The notes below the pieces were generated by a model. The model had not been told where the DNA came from. It made no database searches and was given only the letters and a program-made list of their open reading frames with translations. DNA of 64,000 bases from Hippasteria phrygiana (Eukaryota > Echinodermata > Asteroidea > Valvatida > Goniasteridae): the NCBI GenBank assembly GCA_037893225.1, contig JAZGUH010000224.1, forward strand, positions 62,001 through 126,000, written 5' to 3'. Positions within the stretch are counted from its first letter, which is position 1; every line of letters starts with the position of its first letter. Position numbers and translations under genes: made by a program. This document shows, piece by piece, positions 54,176 through 64,000 of the stretch.

Positions 54176-55354
54176 TTGATATTTCATGCAATTATGAATG
54201 AGTAAAGCAAGTCCATACCCCAGGGAATTTGACATGCATGGAGCAATAAATAGACGGTAACATGTACACAGATGTTGGCCGGAAAGAAAATAAACATTGC
54301 GAGGTTTGAATTTTCTCCACAAGTTTTAACTCTAGGAAGCCGCCGATGATTGCAACATGTAGCGCCAGATCTAAGCTATCCATACATGTCAAAATTACTG
54401 TATTTGGTTGATATTTCATGCAATTATCAATGAGTAAAGCAAGTCCATACCCCAGGGAATTTGACATGCATGGAGCAATAAATAGACGGTAACATGTACA
54501 CAGATGTTGGCCGGAAAGAAAATAAACATTGCGAGGTTTGAATTTTCTCCACAAGTTTTAACTCTAGGAAGCCGCCGATGATTGCAACATGTAGCGCCAG
54601 ATCTAAGCTATCCATACATGTCAAAATTACTGTATTTGGTTGATATTTCATGCAATTATGAATGAGTAAAGCAAGTCCATACCCCAGGGAATTTGACATG
54701 CATGGAGCAATAAATAGACGGTAACATGTACACAGATGTTGGCCGGAAAGAAAATAAACATTGCGAGGTTTGAATTTTCTCCACAAGTTTTAACTCTAGG
54801 AAGCCGCCGATGATTGCAACATGTAGCGCCAGATCTAAGCTATCCATACATGTCAAAATTACTGTATTTGGTTGATATTTCATGCAATTATGAATGAGTA
54901 AAGCAAGTCCATACCCCAGGGAATTTGACATGCATGGAGCAATAAATAGACGGTAACATGTACACAGATGTTGGCCGGAAAGAAAATAAACATTGCGAGG
55001 TTTGAATTTTCTCCACAAGTTTTAACTCTAGGAAACCGCCGATGATTGCAACATGTAGCGCCAGATCTAAGCTATCCATACATGTCAAAATTACTGTATT
55101 TGGTTGATATTTCATGCAATTATGAATGAGTAAAGCAAGTCCATACCCCAGGGAATTTGACATGCATGGAGCAATAAATAGACGGTAACATGTACACAGA
55201 TGTTGGCCGGAAAGAAAATAAACATTGCGAGGTTTGAATTTTCTCCACAAGTTTTAAATCTAGGAAGCCGCCGATGATTGCAACATGTAGCGCCAGATCT
55301 AAGCTATCCATACATGTCAAAATTACTGTATTTGGTTGATATTTCATGCAATTA

Positions 55355-58300
55355 TCAATGAGTAAAGCAAGTCCATACCCCAGGGAATTTGACATGCATG
55401 GAGCAATAAATAGACGGTAACATGTACACAGATGTTGGCCGGAAAGAAAATAAACATTGCGAGGTTTGAATTTTCTCCACAAGTTTTAACTCTAGGAAGC
55501 CGCCGATGATTGCAACATGTAGCGCCAGATCTAAGCTATCCATACATGTCAAAATTACTGTATTTGGTTGATATTTCATGCAATTATGAATGAGTAAAGC
55601 AAGTCATACCCCAGGGAATTTGACATGCATGGAGCAATAAATAGACGGTAATATGTACACAGATGTTGGCCGGAAAGAAAATAAACATTGCGAGGTTTGA
55701 ATTTTCTCCACAAGTTTTAACTCTAAGAAGCCGCCGATGATTGCAACATGTAGCGCCAGATCTAAGCTATCCATACATGTCAAAATTACAGTATTTGGTT
55801 GATATTTCATGCAATTATGAATGAGTAAAGCAAGTCCATACCCCAGGGAATTTGACATGCATGGAGCAATAAATAGACGGTAACATGTACACAGATGTTG
55901 GCCGGAAAGAAAATAAACATTGCGAGGTTTGAATTTTCTCCACAAGTTTTAACTCTAGGAAGCCGCCGATGATTGCAACATGTAGCGCCAGATCTAAGCT
56001 ATCCATACATGTCAAAATTACTGTATTTGGTTGATATTTCATGCAATTATGAATGAGTAAAGCAAGTCCATACCCCAGGGAATTTGACATGCATGGACCA
56101 ATAAATAGACGGTAACATGTACACAGATGTTGGCCGGAAAGAAAATAAACATTGCGAGGTTTGAATTTTCTCCACAAGTTTTAAATCTAGGAAGCCGCCG
56201 ATGATTGCAACATGTAGCGCCAGATCTAAGCTATCCATACATGTCAAAATTACTGTATTTGGTTTATATTTCATGCAATTATGAATGAGTAAAGCAAGTC
56301 ATACCCCAGGGAATTTGACATGCATGGAGCAATAAATAGACGGTAACATGTACACAGATGTTGGCCGGAAAGAAAATAAACATTGCGAGGTTTGAATTTT
56401 CTCCACAAGTTTTAACTCTAGGAAGCCGCCGATGATTGCAACATGTAGCGCCAGATCTAAGCTATCCATACATGTCAAAATTACTGTATTTGGTTGATAT
56501 TTCATGCAATTATGAATGAGTAAAGCAAGTCCATACCCCAGGGAATTTGACATGCATGGAGCAATAAATAGACGGTAACATGTACACAGATGTTGGCCGG
56601 AAAGAAAATAAACATTGCGAGGTTTGAATTTTCTCCACAAGTTTTAACTCTAGGAAGCCGCCGATGATTGCAACATGTAGCGCCAGATCTAAGCTATCCA
56701 TACATGTCAAAATTACTGTATTTGGTTGATATTTCATGCAATTATGAATGAGTAAAGCAAGTCCATACCCCAGGGAATTTGACATGCATGGAGCAATAAA
56801 TAGACGGTAACATGTACACAGATGTTGGCCGGAAAGAAAATAAACATTGCGAGGTTTGAATTTTCTCCACAAGTTTTAACTCTAGGAAACCGCCGATGAT
56901 TGCAACATGTAGCGCCAGATCTAAGCTATCCATACATGTCAAAATTACTGTATTTGGTTGATATTTCATGCAATTATGAATGAGTAAAGCAAGTCCATAC
57001 CCCAGGGAATTTGACATGCATGGAGCAATAAATAGACGGTAACATGTACACAGATGTTGGCCGGAAAGAAAATAAACATTGCGAGGTTTGAATTTTCTCC
57101 ACAAGTTTTAAATCTAGGAAGCCGCCGATGATTGCAACATGTAGCGCCAGATCTAAGCTATCCATACATGTCAAAATTACTGTATTTGGTTGATATTTCA
57201 TGCAATTATGAATGAGTAAAGCAAGTCCATACCCCAGGGAATTTGACATGCATGGAGCAATAAATAGACGGTAACATGTACACAGATGTTGGCCGGAAAG
57301 AAAATAAACATTGCGAGGTTTGAATTTTCTCCACAAGTTTTAACTCTAGGAAGCCGCCGATGATTGCAACATGTAGCGCCAGATCTAAGCTATCCATACA
57401 TGTCAAAATTACTGTATTTGGTTGATATTTCATGCAATTATGAATGAGTAAAGCAAGTCCATACCCCAGGGAATTTGACATGCATGGAGCAATAAATAGA
57501 CGGTAACATGTACACAGATGTTGGCCGGAAAGAAAATAAACATTGCGAGGTTTGAATTTTCTCCACAAGTTTTAAATCTAGGAAGCCGCCGATGATTGCA
57601 ACATGTAGCGCCAGATCTAAGCTATCCATACATGTCAAAATTACTGTATTTGGTTGATATTTCATGCAATTATGAATGAGTAAAGCAAGTCCATACCCCA
57701 GGGAATTTGACATGCATGGAGCAATAAATAGACGGTAATATGTACACAGATGTTGGCCGGAAAGAAAATAAACATTGCGAGGTTTGAATTTTCTCCACAA
57801 GTTTTAACTCTAGGAAGCCGCCGATGATTGCAACATGTAGCGCCAGATCTAAGCTATCCATACATGTCAAAATTACTGTATTTGGTTGATATTTCATGCA
57901 ATTATGAATGAGTAAAGCAAGTCCATACCCCAGGGAATTTGACATGCATGGAGCAATAAATAGACGGTAACATGTACACAGATGTTGGCCGGAAAGAAAA
58001 TAAACATTGCGAGGTTTGAATTTTCTCCACAAGTTTTAACTCTAGGAAGCCGCCGATGATTGCAACATGTAGCGCCAGATCTAAGCTATCCATACATGTC
58101 AAAATTACTGTATTTGGTTGATATTTCATGCAATTATGAATGAGTAAAGCAAGTCCATACCCCAGGGAATTTGACATGCATGGAGCAATAAATAGACGGT
58201 AACATGTACACAGATGTTGGCCGGAAAGAAAATAAACATTGCGAGGTTTGAATTTTCTCCACAAGTTTTAACTCTAGGAAACCGCCGATGATTGCAACAT

Positions 58301-58814
58301 GTAGCGCCAGATCTAAGCTATCCATACATGTCAAAATTACTGTATTTGGTTGATATTTCATGCAATTATGAATGAGTAAAGCAAGTCCATACCCCAGGGA
58401 ATTTGACATGCATGGAGCAATAAATAGACGGTAACATGTACACAGATGTTGGCCGGAAAGAAAATAAACATTGCGAGGTTTGAATTTTCTCCACAAGTTT
58501 TAACTCTAAGAAGCCGCCGATGATTGCAACATGTAGCGCCAGATCTAAGCTATCCATACATGTCAAAATTACAGTATTTGGTTGATATTTCATGCAATTA
58601 TGAATGAGTAAAGCAAGTCCATACCCCAGGGAATTTGACATGCATGGAGCAATAAATAGACGGTAACATGTACACAGATGTTGGCCGGAAAGAAAATAAA
58701 CATTGCGAGGTTTGAATTTTCTCCACAAGTTTTAACTCTAGGAAGCCGCCGATGATTGCAACATGTAGCGCCAGATCTAAGCTATCCATACATGTCAAAA
58801 TTACTGTATTTGGT
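55355..58814 (+). repeat. Monomers resembling the 23.2-24.6 kb block
   Basis: About 15 monomers. The run 56,299-57,669 follows the same variant order as 23,206-24,576 at an offset of about 33,093 bp, except that cacaggtg at 23,493 is cacagatg here. Before it, gaccaat near 56,096 matches the mark near 22,770, though the order is not fully the same. Two aaaccgcc monomers (about 56,886 and 58,279) are present. The second is followed by a ctaag/attacagtatt monomer instead of the usual aaatct copy. Confidence 0.65.
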
Positions 58815-61800
58815 TGATATTTCATGCAATTATGAATGAGTAGAGCAAGTCCATACCCCAGGGAATTTGACAGTCATGGAGCAATAAATAGAAGGTAATA
58901 TGCACACAGATGTTGGCCGGAAAGAAAATAAACATTGCGAGGTTTGAATTTTCTCCACAAGTTTTAACTCTAGGAAGCCGCCGATGATTGCAACATGTAG
59001 CGCCAGATCTAAGCTATCCATACATGTCAAAATTACTGCATTTGGTTGATATTTCATGCAATTATGAATGAGTAAAGCAAGTCCATACCCCAGGGAATTT
59101 GACATGCATGGAGCAATAAATAGACGGTAATATGTACACAGATGTTGGCCGGAAAGAAAATAAACATTGCGAGGTTTGAATTTTCTCCACAAGTTTTAAC
59201 TCTAAGAAGCCGCCGATGATTGCAACATGTAGCGCCAGATCTAAGCTATCCATACATGTCAAAATTACTGTATTTGGTTTATATTTCATGCAATTATGAA
59301 TGAGTAAAGCAAGTCCATACCCCAGGGAATTTGACATGCATGGAGCAATAAATAGACGGTAACATGTACACAGATGTTGGCCGGAAAGAAAATAAACATT
59401 GCGAGGTTTGAATTTTCTCCACAAGTTTTAACTCTAGGAAGCCGCCGATGATTGCAACATGTAGCGCCAGATCTAAGCTATCCATACATGTCAAAATTAC
59501 TGCATTTGGTTGATATTTCATGCAATTATGAATGAATAAAGCAAGTCCATACCCCAGGGAATTTGACGTGCATGGAGTAATAAATAGACGGTAATATGCA
59601 CACAGATGTTGGCCGGAAAGAAAATAAACATTGCGAGGTTTGAATTTTCTCCACAAGTTTTAACTCTAGGAAGCCGCCGATGATTGCAACATGTAGCGCC
59701 AGATCTAAGCTATCCATACATGTCAAAATTACTGTATTTGGTTGATATTTCATGCAATTATGAATGAGTAAAGCAAGTCCATACCCCAGGGAATTTGACA
59801 GTCATGGAGCAATAAATAGAAGGTAATATGCACACAGATGTTGGCCGGAAAGAAAATAAACATTGCGAGGTTTGAATTTTCTCCACAAGTTTTAACTCTA
59901 GGAAGCCGCCGATGATTGCAACATGTAGCGCCAGATCTAAGCTATCCATACATGTCAAAATTACTGCATTTGGTTGATATTTCATGCAATTATGAATGAG
60001 TAAAGCAAGTCCATACCCCAGAGAATTTGACATGCATGGAGCAATAAATAGACGGTAATATGTACACAGATGTTGGCCGGAAAGAAAATAAACATTGCGA
60101 GGTTTGAATTTTCTCCACAAGTTTTAACTCTAAGAAGCCGCCGATGATTGCAACATGTAGCGCCAGATCTAAGCTATCCATACATGTCAAAATTACTGTA
60201 TTTGGTTTATATTTCATGCAATTATGAATGAGTAAAGCAAGTCCATACCCCAGGGAATTTGACATGCATGGAGCAATAAATAGACGGTAACATGTACACA
60301 GATGTTGGCCGGAAAGAAAATAAACATTGCGAGGTTTGAATTTTCTCCACAAGTTTTAACTCTAGGAAGCCGCCGATGATTGCAACATGTAGCGCCAGAT
60401 CTAAGCTATCCATACATGTCAAAATTACTGCATTTGGTTGATATTTCATGCAATTATGAATGAATAAAGCAAGTCCATACCCCAGGGAATTTGACGTGCA
60501 TGGAGCAATAAATAGACGGTAATATGCACACAGATGTTGGCCGGAAAGAAAATAAACATTGCGAGGTTTGAATTTTCTCCACAAGTTTTAACTCTAGGAA
60601 GCCGCCGATGATTGCAACATGTAGCGCCAGATCTAAGCTATCCATACATGTCAAAATTACTGTATTTGGTTGATATTTCATGCAATTATGAATGAGTAAA
60701 ACAAGTCATACCCCAGGGAATTTGACATGCATGGAGCAATAAATAGACGGTAATATGTACACAGATGTTGGCCGGAAAGAAAATAAACATTGCGAGGTTT
60801 GAATTTTCTCCACAAGTTTTAACTCTAAGAAGCCGCCGATGATTGCAACATGTAGCGCCAGATCTAAGCTATCCATACATGTCAAAATTACTGTATTTGG
60901 TTGATATTTCATGCAATTATGAATGAGTAAAGCAAGTCCATACCCAAGGGAATTTGACATGCATGGAGCAATAAATAGACGGTAACATGTACACAGATGT
61001 TGGCCGGAAAGAAAATAAACATTGCGAGGTTTGAATTTTCTCCACAAGTTTTAACTCTAGGAAGCCGCCGATGATTGCAACATGTAGCGCCAGATCTAAG
61101 CTATCCATACATGTCAAAATTACTGTATTTGGTTGATATTTCATGCAATTATGAATGAGTAAAGCAAGTCCATACCCCAGGGAATTTGACATGCATGGAG
61201 CAATAAATAGACGGTAATATGTACACAGATGTTGGCCGGAAAGAAAATAAACATTGCGAGGTTTGAATTTTCTCCACAAGTTTTAACTCTAGGAAGCCGC
61301 CGATGATTGCAACATGTAGCGCCAGATCTAAGCTATCCATACATGTCAAAATTACTGTATTTGGTTGATATTTCATGCAATTATGAATGAGTAGAGAAAA
61401 GTCCATACCCCAGGGAATTTGACAGTCATGGAGCAATAAATAGAAGGTAATATGCACACAGATGTTGGCCGGAAAGAAAATAAACATTGCGAGGTTTGAA
61501 TTTTCTCCACAAGTTTTAACTCTAGGAAGCCGCCGATGATTGCAACATGTAGCGCCAGATCTAAGCTATCCATACATGTCAAAATTACTGCATTTGGTTG
61601 ATATTTCATGCAATTATGAATGAGTAAAGCAAGTCCATACCCCAGGGAATTTGACATGCATGGAGCAATAAATAGACGGTAATATGTACACAGATGTTGG
61701 CCGGAAAGAAAATAAACATTGCGAGGTTTGAATTTTCTCCACAAGTTTTAACTCTAAGAAGCCGCCGATGATTGCAACATGTAGCGCCAGATCTAAGCTA

Positions 61801-63050
61801 TCCATACATGTCAAAATTACTGTATTTGGTTGATATTTCATGCAATTATGAATGAGTAAAGCAAGTCCATACCCCAGGGAATTTGACATGCATGGAGCAA
61901 TAAATAGACGGTAACATGTACACAGATGTTGGCCGGAAAGAAAATAAACATTGCGAGGTTTGAATTTTCTCCACAAGTTTTAACTCTAGGAAGCCGCCGA
62001 TGATTGCAACATGTAGCGCCAGATCTAAGCTATCCATACATGTCAAAATTACTGCATTTGGTTGATATTTCATGCAATTATGAATGAATAAAGCAAGTCC
62101 ATACCCCAGGGAATTTGACGTGCATGGAGCAATAAATAGACGGTAATATGCACACAGATGTTGGCCGGAAAGAAAATAAACATTGCGAGGTTTGAATTTT
62201 CTCCACAAGTTTTAACTCTAGGAAGCCGCCGATGATTGCAACATGTAGCGCCAGATCTAAGCTATCCATACATGTCAAAATTACTGTATTTGGTTGATAT
62301 TTCATGCAATTATGAATGAGTAGAGCAAGTCCATACCCCAGGGAATTTGACAGTCATGGAGCAATAAATAGAAGGTAATATGCACACAGATGTTGGCCGG
62401 AAAGAAAATAAACATTGCGAGGTTTGAATTTTCTCCACAAGTTTTAACTCTAGGAAGCCGCCGATGATTGCAACATGTAGCGCCAGATCTAAGCTATCCA
62501 TACATGTCAAAATTACTGCATTTGGTTGATATTTCATGCAATTATGAATGAGTAAAGCAAGTCCATACCCCAGGGAATTTGACATGCATGGAGCAATAAA
62601 TAGACGGTAATATGTACACAGATGTTGGCCGGAAAGAAAATAAACATTGCGAGGTTTGAATTTTCTCCACAAGTTTTAACTCTAAGAAGCCGCCGATGAT
62701 TGCAACATGTAGCGCCAGATCTAAGCTATCCATACATGTCAAAATTACTGTATTTGGTTTATATTTCATGCAATTATGAATGAGTAAAGCAAGTCCATAC
62801 CCCAGGGAATTTGACATGCATGGAGCAATAAATAGACGGTAACATGTACACAGATGTTGGCCGGAAAGAAAATAAACATTGCGAGGTTTGAATTTTCTCC
62901 ACAAGTTTTAACTCTAGGAAGCCGCCGATGATTGCAACATGTAGCGCCAGATCTAAGCTATCCATACATGTCAAAATTACTGCATTTGGTTGATATTTCA
63001 TGCAATTATGAATGAATAAAGCAAGTCCATACCCCAGGGAATTTGACGTG
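58815..63050 (+). repeat. Diverged monomer subfamily in 4-mer arrangement, unit 928 bp
   Basis: Four consecutive monomer types repeat in order. Type 1 has gacagtcatgg, agaaggtaatatgcac and an actgcatt end, usually with gtagagc. Type 2 has gtaatatgt, ctaag and usually a tttata start for its successor. Type 3 has gtaacatgt and actgcatt. Type 4 has gaataaagc, gacgtgcatgg and gtaatatgcac. Type 1 copies start near 58,815, 59,743, 61,366 and 62,295. The first two are exactly 928 bp (4 x 232) apart. About three ordinary monomers (60,690-61,365) interrupt the order. Private changes include atggagtaat near 59,573, cagagaattt near 60,019, gtaaaacaag near 60,696, acccaaggg near 60,942 and a one-base insertion gtagagaaaag near 61,391. 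These marks are scarcely seen elsewhere; actgcatt also occurs near 41,000 and 45,866. Confidence 0.8.
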
Positions 63051-63221
63051 CATGGAGCAATAAATAGACGGTAACATGTACACAGATGTTGGCCGGAAAG
63101 AAAATAAACATTGCGAGGTTTGAATTTTCTCCACAAGTTTTAAATCTAGGAAGCCGCCGATGATTGCAACATGTAGCGCCAGATCTAAGCTATCCATACA
63201 TGTCAAAATTACTGTATTTGG
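62990..63221 (+). repeat. Hybrid monomer at the right edge of the 4-mer subfamily
   Basis: This monomer begins as type 4 of the diverged subfamily (gaataaagc near 63,012 and gacgtgcatgg near 63,046). It then continues with gtaacatgtacac near 63,070 and aaatct near 63,143, as in the main family. The switch lies between about 63,050 and 63,075. It marks an exchange or conversion junction inside one monomer. Confidence 0.75.
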
Positions 63222-64000
63222 TTGATATTTCATGCAATTATGAATGAGTAAAGCAAGTCCATACCCCAGGGAATTTGACATGCATGGAGCAATAAATAGA
63301 CGGTAACATGTACACAGATGTTGGCCGGAAAGAAAATAAACATTGCGAGGTTTGAATTTTCTCCACAAGTTTTAACTCTAGGAAGCCGCCGATGATTGCA
63401 ACATGTAGCGCCAGATCTAAGCTATCCATACATGTCAAAATTACTGTATTTGGTTGATATTTCATGCAATTATCAATGAGTAAAGCAAGTCCATACCCCA
63501 GGGAATTTGACATGCATGGAGCAATAAATAGACGGTAACATGTACACAGATGTTGGCCGGAAAGAAAATAAACATTGCGAGGTTTGAATTTTCTCCACAA
63601 GTTTTAACTCTAGGAAGCCGCCGATGATTGCAACATGTAGCGCCAGATTTAAGCTATCCATACATGTCAAAATTACTGTATTTGGTTGATATTTCATGCA
63701 ATTATGAATGAGTAAAGCAAGTCCATACCCCAGGGAATTTGACATGCATGGAGCAATAAATAGACGGTAACATGTACACAGATGTTGGCCGGAAAGAAAA
63801 TAAACATTGCGAGGTTTGAATTTTCTCCACAAGTTTTAACTCTAGGAAGCCGCCGATGATTGCAACATGTAGCGCCAGATCTAAGCTATCCATACATGTC
63901 AAAATTACTGTATTTGGTTGATATTTCATGCAATTATGAATGAGTAAAGCAAGTCCATACCCCAGGGAATTTGACATGCATGGAGCAATAAATAGACGGT
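63222..64000 (+). repeat. Return to main-family monomers, ending in a partial copy
   Basis: Three monomers of the main type, then 83 bp of a fourth starting at 63,918, cut by the end of the window. An attatcaatg copy near 63,472 matches those near 51,781 and 54,426. A private change, cagatttaag near 63,645, removes the AGATCT site. Confidence 0.85.

Larger units (their letters stand above)
50065..55354 (+). repeat. 12-mer tandem duplication with two shortened monomers, unit 2,645 bp
   Basis: Units of about 50,065-52,709 and 52,710-55,354 match throughout. Each contains the rare ctacgaag (50,435 and 53,080), attacagtatt, tatacgg (near 50,816 and 53,461), aattaatg, and two internally deleted monomers. 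The length closes exactly: 12 x 232 = 2,784, minus 92, minus 45, minus two single-base losses, gives 2,645. The tatacgg mark is otherwise seen only at 3.5-7.0 kb and aattaatg mainly at 13-21 kb. Here both are in one monomer (50,741-50,972), so that monomer is a mosaic. Confidence 0.88.
1..64000 (+). repeat. Satellite DNA array, 232-bp monomer, about 277 tandem copies
   Basis: The same 232-bp unit recurs without interruption, inversion or inserted sequence over the whole window. Recognition points such as ttgatattt, ccccagggaattt, gccgccgatgattg and agatct return every 232 bp, or every 231 bp in copies with a single-base loss. The only large length exceptions are four internally deleted copies near 51.0, 51.4, 53.65 and 54.0 kb. 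Most copies differ from the common form at only a few of about 20 recurring sites. No unique sequence is present, so neither array edge is in the window. Arrays like this are typical of eukaryotic constitutive heterochromatin; that location is inferred, because nothing here shows the chromosomal context. I do not recognise the monomer as a named satellite family. Confidence 0.98.

Noticed and set aside
1..64000. Minus-strand open reading frames of 60-197 codons recurring every monomer
   Set aside because: They are by-products of the repeat. The monomer is not a multiple of three, so each frame drifts between copies. Single-base losses in about a quarter of copies change or truncate the frame without compensation, and variants fall without regard to codon position. 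The frame at 19,710-20,303 is long only because of a one-base deletion at about 20,030. No start context, domain or codon bias supports a gene.
1..64000. CRISPR array
   Set aside because: The whole 232-bp unit repeats with no unique spacers between short repeats.
1..64000. CENP-B box
   Set aside because: The core needs TTCG and CGGG elements. The monomer has no TTCG or CGAA on the + strand in any common variant.
1..64000. Inserted transposon or retroelement
   Set aside because: The 232-bp register is kept throughout. The only large length changes are the four internal deletions, and no foreign sequence is present.

Overview
The whole window is one uninterrupted satellite DNA array. A single 232-bp monomer (about 39% GC by hand count of one copy) repeats head to tail, always in the same orientation, from the first base to the last. 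Taking the monomer start as the ttgatattt motif at position 1, I count 277 monomers plus an 83-bp partial copy starting at 63,918. The count closes arithmetically: 277 x 232 minus 274 bp for four internally deleted monomers, minus 73 net single-base losses, equals 63,917 bp. The single-base losses are 66 copies reading agtcatacc instead of agtccatacc, six with ctatcatac, and two G deletions, less one insertion. Both ends of the window lie inside the array, so there is no unique flank, and I find no gene, RNA gene, mobile-element body or CRISPR array.

Copies are nearly identical. Differences sit at about 20 recurring diagnostic sites, which act as bar codes. They show higher-order structure: blocks of several monomers duplicated together, often in direct tandem. 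The clearest are an 8-mer (offset 1,852 bp) at 1-2.6 kb, a 5-mer (1,159 bp) at 2.8-5.1 kb, a 12-mer (2,780 bp) at 15.3-20.9 kb, a 9-mer (2,085 bp) at 25.7-29.9 kb, a 7-mer (1,622 bp) and an overlapping 10-mer (2,316 bp) at 32.7-38.9 kb, a 21-mer (4,866 bp) at 37.6-47.3 kb, and a 12-mer (2,645 bp) with two shortened monomers at 50.1-55.4 kb. A more diverged subfamily arranged as a 4-mer (928 bp) occupies 58.8-63.05 kb. Nested units of different size fit repeated unequal exchange or replication slippage rather than one fixed higher-order repeat.

Each monomer carries an imperfect inverted repeat (14 of 15 bp), three ACATGT palindromes, six CATG tetranucleotides, six CpG and two AATAAA hexamers on the + strand. 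Minus-strand open frames of up to about 120 codons recur in nearly every monomer but are by-products of the repeat. A pure 64-kb, 232-bp array with nested higher-order repeats suggests eukaryotic heterochromatin (centromeric, pericentromeric or subtelomeric). I do not recognise the monomer and cannot name the taxon. Block limits below are given to the nearest monomer and come from comparing diagnostic sites by eye, not from an alignment.
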